Below, piece by piece: positions 36,241-44,860 of a stretch of DNA of 64,000 nt. Both the position numbers and the translations under genes were made by a program. The DNA is from Sequoia sempervirens (lineage: Eukaryota > Streptophyta > Pinopsida > Cupressales > Cupressaceae). The notes below the pieces were generated by a model. The model searched no databases. It saw nothing but the letters and a program-made list of their open reading frames with translations, and was not told where the DNA came from. Positions within the stretch are counted from its first letter, which is position 1. Each line of letters opens with the position of its first letter. The DNA lies in the NCBI GenBank assembly GCA_007258455.2, contig VDFB02321250.1:1-64000 (forward strand), given 5' to 3'.

Positions 36241-39200
36241 TTAAGGTAGGAAATAATGTTTCAGAAATTGCCCGTTAACGGGCAGTGGGATGTCTTCCCC
36301 AGTCAAGGTCTTCAACTTAAATGCATTTTCTCCCAATATCTGAGCAATCTGGTATGGTCCTTTCCACAAGTTGTCGAACTTATCGTGATCTCCTCTTCGT
36401 TCATGGGCTTTATCCCAATATAGGACCAGGTCAGATATTCTGAAAGACTTCGTTGTAGCACGTTTGTCAAACCATCGTTTGACAATTCCTTGATGTTTGG
36501 CAAAGTTTTCGAGAGCTTTATCTCTCTGTTCTTCCAGTAGTAACAATTGTGATAGACGAATCTGCACTCTGTCATCCGGATCTAAATATTCGTGCATGAA
36601 CCTGAGTGTCGGAATCCTTAGCTGGATGGGAAAGACGGGGTCTTGCCCATAAACTAGGTGATATGGAGAGGTTCCCAATGATCTTTTGGCTCTTGTCCTG
36701 TCTGCCCATAAAGCAAACCTGAGTTGGGAATGCCAATCTCTTGGATTCTGATCTAACAATCTCTTGATGACGTTGAGTAGATTCTTGTTCGTGGACTCTG
36801 CCAGTCCATTACCCTGGGGGTAGTAATTTGAAGAAAACTTTAATGCAATCCCATAATCAAAGGCCCAATTTGAAAATTTCAATGAGGTGAATGCGGATCC
36901 ATTGTCACAAACGAAGGCCTTAGGGCAACTGAATCTGGTGATGATATGTTCTTCTAGAAACTTGATAACTGCATCTGTGGTACAATTCTTCAGTGCCTGC
37001 GCCTCAGACCATCTAGTACAATAATCTGTTGCTGTCAAAATATAGCGATGTTGTGCTGAAGAGGGTGGGTTTATCATGCCGATAAAATCGAGTCCCCACA
37101 TTGCAAATGGTTTCACTTCCGTGATTGGCTGTAATGGCATAGCAGGATTCTTTTCTCGAGTCGCAGTAATTTGGCAGGTATGACAGGTTTTAACATGCTC
37201 ATATGCGTCTTTGAACACAGAGGGCCAATAGTACCCTGCTCTTAAGATCTGGTAAGCTGTTGCCTGACTTCCTCCATGTCCTGTCCCGAACTTAGAGTGG
37301 AAGTGTTCCATAATCCTCTTGGCTTCATCGTTTCCCACACATCTCAAGTAGATCCCTTCATGATTCTTTCTATGGAGAATTGAGCCCTGGAGCATATAAC
37401 GTTGGCATTTGAGCCTGAAAGCTCGCTTTTGTGCGGGATTCATTTGTGCAGGATATTTGTGGTTTGTCAAGTATGCAAGGATATCGTAGTACCACTCTTT
37501 TGGGGGAGTGTCTGTCAATACATACGTCTGTTGTACTAGGCCAGGCCCCTCAATGGCCATTGTTTGAGCTAGAGCTTGTCCGCGGACCAGCTTCATCGGC
37601 TGTAACTCAATATCGTATTCTTGGATAGTGGCGACCCACTTTCCTCTTCTTTCTCCTAGCTCATTCTGCATTAAGAGTGCCTTAACAGCTGCATCAGGAA
37701 TGATGGCGAAGACCTTACTCCTCAAAATATAATGCCTGAACTTTTTGATGGCCTTTACCAGCGCATAGGCCTGCTTCTCAACACTTGGATATCTTAATTC
37801 GGCATCTTTGAGCGGTGAGCTCATGAAAGCTATAGGATGTTCATCCCTCTCTTCTGTCCTCTGAGTTAACATCGCCGCACAGGAATGTTCTGATGCAAAG
37901 GAGTATAAATAGAAAGGCCTCGTATAATCTGGGCTAACCAAGACAGGAGCATCAGCGATAGCCTGCTTGATCTCTTCAAATGCCTTCCTTGTTGGTGCGG
38001 TCCACTCCATTTTTGCATCCTTTTTTAACATTTCATTCAAAGGTTTTACTATCTCAGCAAAACCGGTGATAAATTTTCTGACAAAGTTGATCTTTCCGAA
38101 GAAAGACCTCAATTCTTTTTGGCTAGTAGGCACATGAATCCGTGATATTGCCTCTACGCGTTCAGGATCAATCAGTATCCCTTTCTCAGTGATCAAGTGA
38201 CCTAACAATTTGCCTTCGGTGACCCCGAAGATGCATTTCTTTGGATTTAAGGAAATCCCATACCTTTGGCACCTCTGAAATACCTTCCTTAGGTCTTCCA
38301 CATGGTCCTCTCTCTTCTTTGAGAACACTGTCAGATCATCCATGTAGATGATTATACATTTTCCAATCAAATCCCGGAAGGCGATGTCCATGGCCCTCTG
38401 GAATGTGGCCCCTGCGTTGATTAGCCCGAAGGGCATTCTTTTGTAGGCGAAGGTTCCCCATTTAGTGGTGAACGCTGTTTTCAATCTGTCCTCATACTCC
38501 ACTAGGACCTGGTTATACCCCGAATATCCGTCCAAGAAGGACATCATTCGCGAGCCATTAACAATTTGTAGCACTTCGTCAAGCGATGGCAGAGGGTAAT
38601 TATCCTTTTCAGAAGCTCTATTCAAATTCCGGAAATCCACGCATAGCCTGATTTCTCCGTTTTTCTTCCGCACTGGGACGAGATTGGCGACCCACGTTGA
38701 GTGGCGCACTGGGAAAATGATTCCTGCTGTCAATAATTTCTTGACTTCTTGATGGATTAGTGGTTCCAGTAATGGATTAACTGGTCTCTGACGCTGCCTA
38801 AAAGGCTTACTTCCTGGCTTGAGCGGAATTGTATGCGTGATAATAGAAGTATCATAAGTCTTCAAGTCTTCGTAACTCCATGCTATGACGTCGGGGAACT
38901 GTTTCAAGCTGTGAATAATTCCCATCTTTTCTTCAGGCGTGCAAGTCTTCCCTATGCATACATTTTTAGCTTCGCGCTCTGCCCCTAGGTTTACTTTCTC
39001 ATACTGGTCACCTTCAATCCTTTGACTTTTCATCTGATCAATTTGATCCTGATCAAATATTCTCTCTAATTGTATCATCCCCCTTGGAATGATATTCGTC
39101 TTTAAGTTCAGGATGCCATCCTCATCAAATTCGGCTTCCTTCTGAGTTTCCTCTTCTTCAATGACTTGGGCTGCAAAAACATCGGAATTTGTTAAAAATT

Positions 39201-42200
39201 CACGAATGTGGTCATCATCCTCAAAAACCTGGAAGTTTGTAATATTATCTGGAATGGATGGTAGGGATGACAGCTCCACCGTGAACTGACTTATGCCATC
39301 CATGGCTAGCGGCTCCAGCGAACTGGCTGCTTGTGCCAAGGAATTTGCCACTTGATTATTCGTTCGGCTCATGGACTGAATATTGAAAGCATCAAAGCTC
39401 TCGACTATATCCCACACTCTGTTGCGATAGCAAGTCAGTCTTTTATTGTGGCAAACATATTGCTTCTTTATTTGCTTCACGACTATTTCTGAGTCTCCAA
39501 GAGCATATAGTACTCTTGCTCCTTTTCTAAGTGCCAGGAGTAACCCATGAATCAAGGATTCATATTCTGCTACGTTGTTCGTGCATGGGAACTCCAATCT
39601 ATGAGCAGCAAGATATACCTCTCCTTTCGGACTGATCAACTCGAAACCGGCTCCAGCTCCTTTCTTTGATCGGGATCCATCAAACTTTAAGATCCAGACT
39701 CGTTCTTGCTGTGAAGACGGTGGAGTTTGTAGGTCTTCATTTTCTTCTTGATATTCTTGCTCGGATTCCATTTCCTGTATCCTTACTGAAGAAAAGCCAT
39801 CGATATGATTGACTTCTATATGATCAGGAAAACCTAATGTCTGTGGGATACTTCTTTGTACTTCTCTTATGGCCGTATGGCACATCTTGCAAACAAATTC
39901 TGAATGGGCCGTGTTATGCACTCGGCACCAATTTGGCAACAACAAATCTTGAATCTGAACATCTTCTTGTAATTCCATCTTCATTTGGACACTCTTCCAA
40001 ACAAAATTTCTAAAGCTTTCAAACATTCTTGTATCATTGTCTTGGGAGCTCTCCCCCCTCTCAATCAACACATTTGTGGAATCAGATAGTTGGTCATTTC
40101 CCTGGATTGATTCATGTAGCATGAGAACTTCATTTGTTTTAGGCCTATAAGTGCCTAAGTCTGTCTCTAAAAATAAGATCTCGTTATGCTCCCCGTACTC
40201 AGTAATCATTAACCTAAGTCTTGGGGTGCTATCAATCCGTATCTGGTTTGGGACTCCTTTCCATGGCAACCACATATGGGAAAAGTCTGTGGCAATATAC
40301 CCGTTCAGCCTTCTCGCCCAGTCTCTGCTCAAGAGCATGCCATATCCGTCAGGGATATCTACCACTGAAATATCTATGCAACTCTGTATCCTTGGGTCTG
40401 CAGCTAACTGCATGTAGATATTGTTTAATTCTCCCATAACTGGGACTTCTGTTTTATCTAACTGTGTGACCTTCTTGTTGGTTCTTGCAGGTACAAGTCC
40501 CAACCTGTGGCAGATTGCAAGTGGCATCACGTTGCTTGAAGCACCGGAATCCACTAGGCAATTGTGTAGCATTTTACCAAATATCCTGACTGACAGTAGA
40601 AATGGGGCAGGTTCGTCTTTTCCCTGGTAGAAGACTACCGGATGTTTGTCCTGTTTATTGGTATCTTGGTTCTTGTCTTTCTGATTCCTAGGAACAATGT
40701 CTTGTCTTGGCGGGGTGTGCGGTTGCTCGTTTGCCAAGACTTCTTCTTGAAAAATATCTGTGTCCATAAGGACTTCCTCTGGTGACATGTCCTTTTGACT
40801 AGAACTCCCAGACGATGCCTGGGTCATCTCTACAACACTGGAAGGCTGTTGCGGAGCATTAGACATATTGCCCGTCACTTCTGATTCGGCAATGTTAGTG
40901 TTGGCTGGAGCATTGGGCACTCCTCGGTTTGGTACATTCTGCGGAACATTTCTTGGGACAACAGCTTCGGTCAAGCTGCCCAAAAGTGTTTCCCGAACCT
41001 CAGGAACTCTCATTAGCTCAATTAAAGGCAAGTTGACCTTCATTCGCTTGAATTCCTCCAGCACGTACGAACTCAACCTCTTTAGTTCTTCCCGGGGACG
41101 GTCTCCTGTCTGAATTCGAGCTTGTACTGCTGGAAGGTTCACTTGTCTTGTTTGTTCCGTTTGGGGAACAGTAGCTTGCCTGGTCTGTTCTGTTCGTGGA
41201 GCGATGGCTTGTCTTGCTCCACTTGTCTGAGCATTTTGTTGATGGTATTCCGGCGAATCTCTGGGAAGAGACGGCACGTTGGTAGCGTTCGGATTCGGCG
41301 GGGTCTGGAAATTGTTGGGTGGCACGGATGAAGTCAAAGGCTCATTCTGACGATGATTCCTCTGGTACATCCTCAATGGATTTCCAGCCGCCTGTTGAAG
41401 TACTTCTCTGGTTCCTTCTACCAGAACACTGTTGTATAATGGAGGGAAGTTGTAACCATTTGCCGTGGATGGCTGATTATATGGGTCTTGAATTTCTGGA
41501 CCGTTTTGGTATCTTGGCGCCTCCACTGGGCCGTTAGCAGATGCAGGAGGAAACCTCTGATCTTGTTGGTATCGTGGGTATTCCTGGGAAGGAAATCGAA
41601 CATTTTCAATCACAAGGGCTTGATCATACTTTGGTGCAGGAACTAACTCGTATCCGGTTACTGGAGGATCTTCCGCCTCCGAGTTCCTTCTTTCACTTCT
41701 AAAAATATCAGCGGCTACCTGGAACTCCCGACAATGTAACTCAGAATGTTGGTCGGTGTTATGGAGCCTGCACCATCCTGATAGTGCTGCCTCAGCTAGG
41801 AATACCTTGTTCGTGGGACGATTGTCAGCTGGCGGATTATCCAAGGGTGATGGTACAGTACCATTGTTTGGTCCAGTATTCCAGGTCTTCTTTTGGAAGC
41901 TTGGGTTATTATTTCGTGGACCTTGATAATTCCCTTGATAATTTTGGTTATCCCTTTGATACCCTTGACCTTGATTTTGATAATTTCCCTGCGGTGCCTG
42001 GTAACTTCTCTGGAAACTCTGAATTTGGCTGTTTTGTCCCTTCAAATAGGTGACTTCAGTAGACAGCCTTTTGACTTGTTCAATCAAGTCTTTCATTTCA
42101 TCTTTTTCTTCTTGACTCCGCGTCGAAGTTGACGCGTTCTGGAGATATACGGGCTGAGCTGGTGGTACTTGGGACACAGGAGCCCCAGGATGGATGACCA

Positions 42201-43197
42201 TTTGGTTGCCCATTGAAGGAACTGGGTTCAACATAGGCGTCTGATGAGCCAGCGCCCGATTAATATCTTGGATTTGATTTTGGGATGCTGCGTTTCCCAA
42301 GTAATTGAGCGGACCAGGAGCCATACCCACTCCTAAACCGGTGCTAGCTGTGATTGCCGCAGCATATGCTCCCTTTAGATCCACTGGGAGTGGATTGGTG
42401 GACTTCACAAACATGGCCGTAAGACGATCCAAAGCTTCATAATAAATGGGTAATGCCGCTGCATTATCTAACAAGTAAGGATCTCTTAGCCTGGTGTAGG
42501 CTTTGTGGAATCTATTGTTAAATGTACTGATAGGCTCATGTTCTTGTCTCTTGATTTCCACAAATTGCCTATATAAATCAGATGGAGCAATAGGTGGCCT
42601 GAACTTCTCTAGGAAAGCAGTCTTCATCTGTTGCCAAGTGCGGATAGAGTTGGCGGGCAAGTGGATATACCAATATGAAGCCTCCTCATCGAATGTGTAG
42701 GGGAACAGCCTACAGGCAACATCTTCTTCTCGGATATCTCTATTTTGGAGAAGATCCTCGAAAAGCCTGATATGTTCGTCTGCGGTGTGGTTCAGGTCAC
42801 CACTATGGAACTTGGAACAAAAATGTTCCGGATTCTTTGGTAAATCATGGTAGACAGCAAACGTCATGGGCGACGCATCAGCTGGACGCCACGCCATTGG
42901 AGCGTTTGGTTGGTTTGGTTGAGCTGGTTGCATTGGTGGAACGGGTTGCACGGGCTGTGTAGCCACTGGAATTGGTTGACCGTCCGGAAAGAGGTCGAAA
43001 GGAACTCTCTCACTTGGTGCTTCTTCACTGGACCCAACTGCGCTAGATGATGCCTCCTGCGATGCTTCAGACTTCTTCTGCCTATTCCTGTAAGGTGACA
43101 GCTCTATAAATTCTTTAAAAGAATTTGGAGTAGATCTGGTAATCCTTCGTAGTCTATCTGCTGAGAAAGAGCCGATTCGATCCAGCGTGCTCTTCAA
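36241..43197 (-). CDS. gag-pol polyprotein of the giant Ty3 element
   Basis: An open frame of 2318 codons with no stop. Order (approximate residues): Gag capsid domain 110-290; Gln/Pro/Asn-rich linker; Cys/His-rich site 476-489 (WCRLHN...HSELHC) in place of a CCHC knuckle; aspartic protease 880-900 (LVDSGASSNVMPL); a second Cys/His site 1090-1106; an extra RNase H 1170-1290 (FDGSRSKKGAGAG, NNVAEYES, LGDSEIVV); RT 1480-1660 with YMDD at 1618-1621; a degenerate RNase H 1760-1880 whose first catalytic Asp is Phe (LYSFASE); integrase with an HHCC-like zinc site 1965-2008 and catalytic D2037, D2098, E2134; C-terminal GPY-type module (LWKGPYQIAQIL). The first codon in frame is TTG. The frame overlaps the upstream small ORF in the -1 frame, so initiation by frameshift or splicing is likely. 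Confidence 0.9.
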   Translation of the reverse strand: MKSTLDRIGSFSADRLRRITRSTPNSFKEFIELSPYRNRQKKSEASQEASSSAVGSSEEAPSERVPFDLFPDGQPIPVATQPVQPVPPMQPAQPNQPNAPMAWRPADASPMTFAVYHDLPKNPEHFCSKFHSGDLNHTADEHIRLFEDLLQNRDIREEDVACRLFPYTFDEEASYWYIHLPANSIRTWQQMKTAFLEKFRPPIAPSDLYRQFVEIKRQEHEPISTFNNRFHKAYTRLRDPYLLDNAAALPIYYEALDRLTAMFVKSTNPLPVDLKGAYAAAITASTGLGVGMAPGPLNYLGNAASQNQIQDINRALAHQTPMLNPVPSMGNQMVIHPGAPVSQVPPAQPVYLQNASTSTRSQEEKDEMKDLIEQVKRLSTEVTYLKGQNSQIQSFQRSYQAPQGNYQNQGQGYQRDNQNYQGNYQGPRNNNPSFQKKTWNTGPNNGTVPSPLDNPPADNRPTNKVFLAEAALSGWCRLHNTDQHSELHCREFQVAADIFRSERRNSEAEDPPVTGYELVPAPKYDQALVIENVRFPSQEYPRYQQDQRFPPASANGPVEAPRYQNGPEIQDPYNQPSTANGYNFPPLYNSVLVEGTREVLQQAAGNPLRMYQRNHRQNEPLTSSVPPNNFQTPPNPNATNVPSLPRDSPEYHQQNAQTSGARQAIAPRTEQTRQATVPQTEQTRQVNLPAVQARIQTGDRPREELKRLSSYVLEEFKRMKVNLPLIELMRVPEVRETLLGSLTEAVVPRNVPQNVPNRGVPNAPANTNIAESEVTGNMSNAPQQPSSVVEMTQASSGSSSQKDMSPEEVLMDTDIFQEEVLANEQPHTPPRQDIVPRNQKDKNQDTNKQDKHPVVFYQGKDEPAPFLLSVRIFGKMLHNCLVDSGASSNVMPLAICHRLGLVPARTNKKVTQLDKTEVPVMGELNNIYMQLAADPRIQSCIDISVVDIPDGYGMLLSRDWARRLNGYIATDFSHMWLPWKGVPNQIRIDSTPRLRLMITEYGEHNEILFLETDLGTYRPKTNEVLMLHESIQGNDQLSDSTNVLIERGESSQDNDTRMFESFRNFVWKSVQMKMELQEDVQIQDLLLPNWCRVHNTAHSEFVCKMCHTAIREVQRSIPQTLGFPDHIEVNHIDGFSSVRIQEMESEQEYQEENEDLQTPPSSQQERVWILKFDGSRSKKGAGAGFELISPKGEVYLAAHRLEFPCTNNVAEYESLIHGLLLALRKGARVLYALGDSEIVVKQIKKQYVCHNKRLTCYRNRVWDIVESFDAFNIQSMSRTNNQVANSLAQAASSLEPLAMDGISQFTVELSSLPSIPDNITNFQVFEDDDHIREFLTNSDVFAAQVIEEEETQKEAEFDEDGILNLKTNIIPRGMIQLERIFDQDQIDQMKSQRIEGDQYEKVNLGAEREAKNVCIGKTCTPEEKMGIIHSLKQFPDVIAWSYEDLKTYDTSIITHTIPLKPGSKPFRQRQRPVNPLLEPLIHQEVKKLLTAGIIFPVRHSTWVANLVPVRKKNGEIRLCVDFRNLNRASEKDNYPLPSLDEVLQIVNGSRMMSFLDGYSGYNQVLVEYEDRLKTAFTTKWGTFAYKRMPFGLINAGATFQRAMDIAFRDLIGKCIIIYMDDLTVFSKKREDHVEDLRKVFQRCQRYGISLNPKKCIFGVTEGKLLGHLITEKGILIDPERVEAISRIHVPTSQKELRSFFGKINFVRKFITGFAEIVKPLNEMLKKDAKMEWTAPTRKAFEEIKQAIADAPVLVSPDYTRPFYLYSFASEHSCAAMLTQRTEERDEHPIAFMSSPLKDAELRYPSVEKQAYALVKAIKKFRHYILRSKVFAIIPDAAVKALLMQNELGERRGKWVATIQEYDIELQPMKLVRGQALAQTMAIEGPGLVQQTYVLTDTPPKEWYYDILAYLTNHKYPAQMNPAQKRAFRLKCQRYMLQGSILHRKNHEGIYLRCVGNDEAKRIMEHFHSKFGTGHGGSQATAYQILRAGYYWPSVFKDAYEHVKTCHTCQITATREKNPAMPLQPITEVKPFAMWGLDFIGMINPPSSAQHRYILTATDYCTRWSEAQALKNCTTDAVIKFLEEHIITRFSCPKAFVCDNGSAFTSLKFSNWAFDYGIALKFSSNYYPQGNGLAESTNKNLLNVIKRLLDQNPRDWHSQLRFALWADRTRAKRSLGTSPYHLVYGQDPVFPIQLRIPTLRFMHEYLDPDDRVQIRLSQLLLLEEQRDKALENFAKHQGIVKRWFDKRATTKSFRISDLVLYWDKAHERRGDHDKFDNLWKGPYQIAQILGENAFKLKTLTGEDIPLPVNGQFLKHYFLP

Positions 43198-43526
43198 TCT
43201 TGTTGAGGTGGTGCAGGAGCTTGTGGTGCAGGGGCTGCTTGATTTGCTTGTTGGTTGACTTGTCGGATGTGCTCTCGTTCAAGGGCTTCAAATCTTTCAA
43301 TAAAAATGTCTCTTTGAACGTTGAATTCAATTCGTCGTGCCCTTTCTTCTTCTCCCTCGAGAATAAAACGCATGCGAAACCAATCAGGAGCACTTCTTCT
43401 CACTTGCCACGCGAGGCTGAATAATTCGGTGATGATGTCTTCCTGTTCGTCGTGAAAACCCAGGTTAGGCTGTAACACTGGCTGAGGATCTTGATCAGGT
43501 TCAGGAACGTTGGCTGGGAGCCCCAT
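43194..43526 (-). CDS. small ORF B upstream of gag-pol
   Basis: 110 codons from an ATG at 43526. It overlaps ORF A by 26 bp and ends at a TGA inside the gag-pol frame. The gag-pol frame lies -1 relative to this one and is open for roughly the last 90 bases, so a -1 frameshift could fuse them. The product has an acidic N-terminus, a helical centre (LFSLAWQVRR...EEERARRIEF) and an Ala/Pro/Gln tail. Its centre resembles ORF A (shared pattern DII..L..LAW, then a Glu/Arg helix), suggesting duplication. No known domain recognised. It could be an N-terminal extension of Gag. Confidence 0.6.
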   Translation of the reverse strand: MGLPANVPEPDQDPQPVLQPNLGFHDEQEDIITELFSLAWQVRRSAPDWFRMRFILEGEEERARRIEFNVQRDIFIERFEALEREHIRQVNQQANQAAPAPQAPAPPQQD

Positions 43527-43821
43527 TCTTCATCCTACTGTCAACACTTGAGGATGAACCTGTAGCAAATGATCGTTCAATCTCTTCAAACTTTTCTTTT
43601 AGGCGATCTATTTTCTGCCTTATCAGATCTTTCTTGATTGTTTCTTCGAATCTCTTTCCTTTTTCCTCTTCTCTAGCTAGGACTTGGCTTGTCTGTCTGA
43701 ATTGAGCGCGATCGGCCTGTGTCTTCCAAGCTAGTGTATATAACTGATCAATAATATCCGTTGGAGGTTGATCCGGTTGTTCAACAGGTACATGAAAAGG
43801 AAACTCATGCGGTAGTACCAT
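43501..43821 (-). CDS. small ORF A, first ORF after the PBS
   Basis: 106 codons from the first good ATG after the leader (43821), starting MVLPHEFPFHV. It contains DIIDQLYTLAWKTQ followed by a long charged helix rich in Lys, Glu and Arg, and a Ser-rich end. It ends in a TGA 26 bp past the start of ORF B, in a different frame. The fold looks helical or coiled-coil-like. Function unknown. Position between PBS and gag suggests a structural or RNA-binding accessory. Confidence 0.6.
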   Translation of the reverse strand: MVLPHEFPFHVPVEQPDQPPTDIIDQLYTLAWKTQADRAQFRQTSQVLAREEEKGKRFEETIKKDLIRQKIDRLKEKFEEIERSFATGSSSSVDSRMKNGAPSQRS

Positions 43822-43897
43822 TCTGCATCATGCCTACTGCCTGAACTTGTGACAATCACGAAGATAAAGTCCCCCTTGAGCAATTTCTGTGTCGGAG

Positions 43898-43915
43898 CCC
43901 TCCTTCTAGCGCCAA
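43898..43915 (-). other. PBS-like site of the giant element
   Basis: On the minus strand TTGGCGCTAGAAGGAGGG starts 5 nt after the 5' LTR end (43921), the normal PBS position and orientation for the coding strand. It begins TGGCGC, as tRNA 3' ends with GCGCCA would require. I could not name the tRNA. Confidence 0.55.
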
Positions 43916-44714
43916 TTCAATGTTGATGTGTGTTTTATCATACACCAAACATTCAGAATAAAAATGTCCAAAGACACTTTATCCTCTCTTGAAAAATCAC
44001 CGCGTATGCTAAGATTGCGAGAAGATCATATGGCGATTCCAAGGTTTCTTTAGTCGGGTCTCGACGTGTGGATAAGCTCAATGGTCGTTGTGATAATGCT
44101 GGTAATAAACAAGGGGACTTACGTAGAAAGTCTGCACAAGCTAGGGACTTAGGAAATTTATCTTTGTAGGTTCTCAATTAGGACTTTCAATTGTGGATCT
44201 CAAAAAAAATGGCAAAAAGAATAGGGTTCAGAGAATCTAGTCTAAGCCTAAGAACTCAAGAGACAGTAAGGACTTGGTGAAGCGAAATAAACCACATTTT
44301 GTTTCGCCTCCTGCTGGACAACATACGCAAAATGGGTGCAATCTTCAAGGGGTTTGTGAGAATAATTTTCAAACCTCGGATAAGGTTGAAGTTAGGCTTC
44401 CACACTTAGGAGCTCAGGCTAACTTTACGCATCGGATGAAAATCATCCATCCGAAGAAAGTATGAGCTACACTTCACCAATGAGTCGATACGATCAATCT
44501 TTCATTCAATTAACAACTTTTCAAAGCAAATTCTATCTAAGCTAACTTTAATTCTAATCTATGGTGGAAGATAATATGTAACCTCGCTTACTATTCAACA
44601 ATAAGAAGTGATTCAAGGCAAATCATGCTCAAGAGCTTTTATCATTCAAAATAGTCTCAATGCGACAATATACATAACAAGTCTCCACACAAAATGAAAA
44701 TGAGAGAGCACTAG

Positions 44715-44724
44715 TTTATATAGA
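44715..44724 (-). promoter_or_regulatory. TATA box of the giant LTR (right copy, drives the genomic RNA)
   Basis: Minus strand TCTATATAAA, identical to the left copy. Transcription should begin near 44690 and leave about 770 bp of R-U5 before the PBS. Confidence 0.65.
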
Positions 44725-44860
44725 GCTCCAAAAATGAAATAGACGGCCGAGATTAAAACAAGATTAACGGCCCAGATTGTTACAACCAAACCCTAATTAG
44801 GGTTTCCCAAAATAACAAGAGTTAACCATCAGAAAACTATCAGAAAAGTGGCAGTTCCAG

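Noticed and set aside
40151..43424. Plus-strand frames opposite gag-pol
   Set aside because: They are shadows of a 2318-codon frame with unmistakable retroviral motifs on the other strand.
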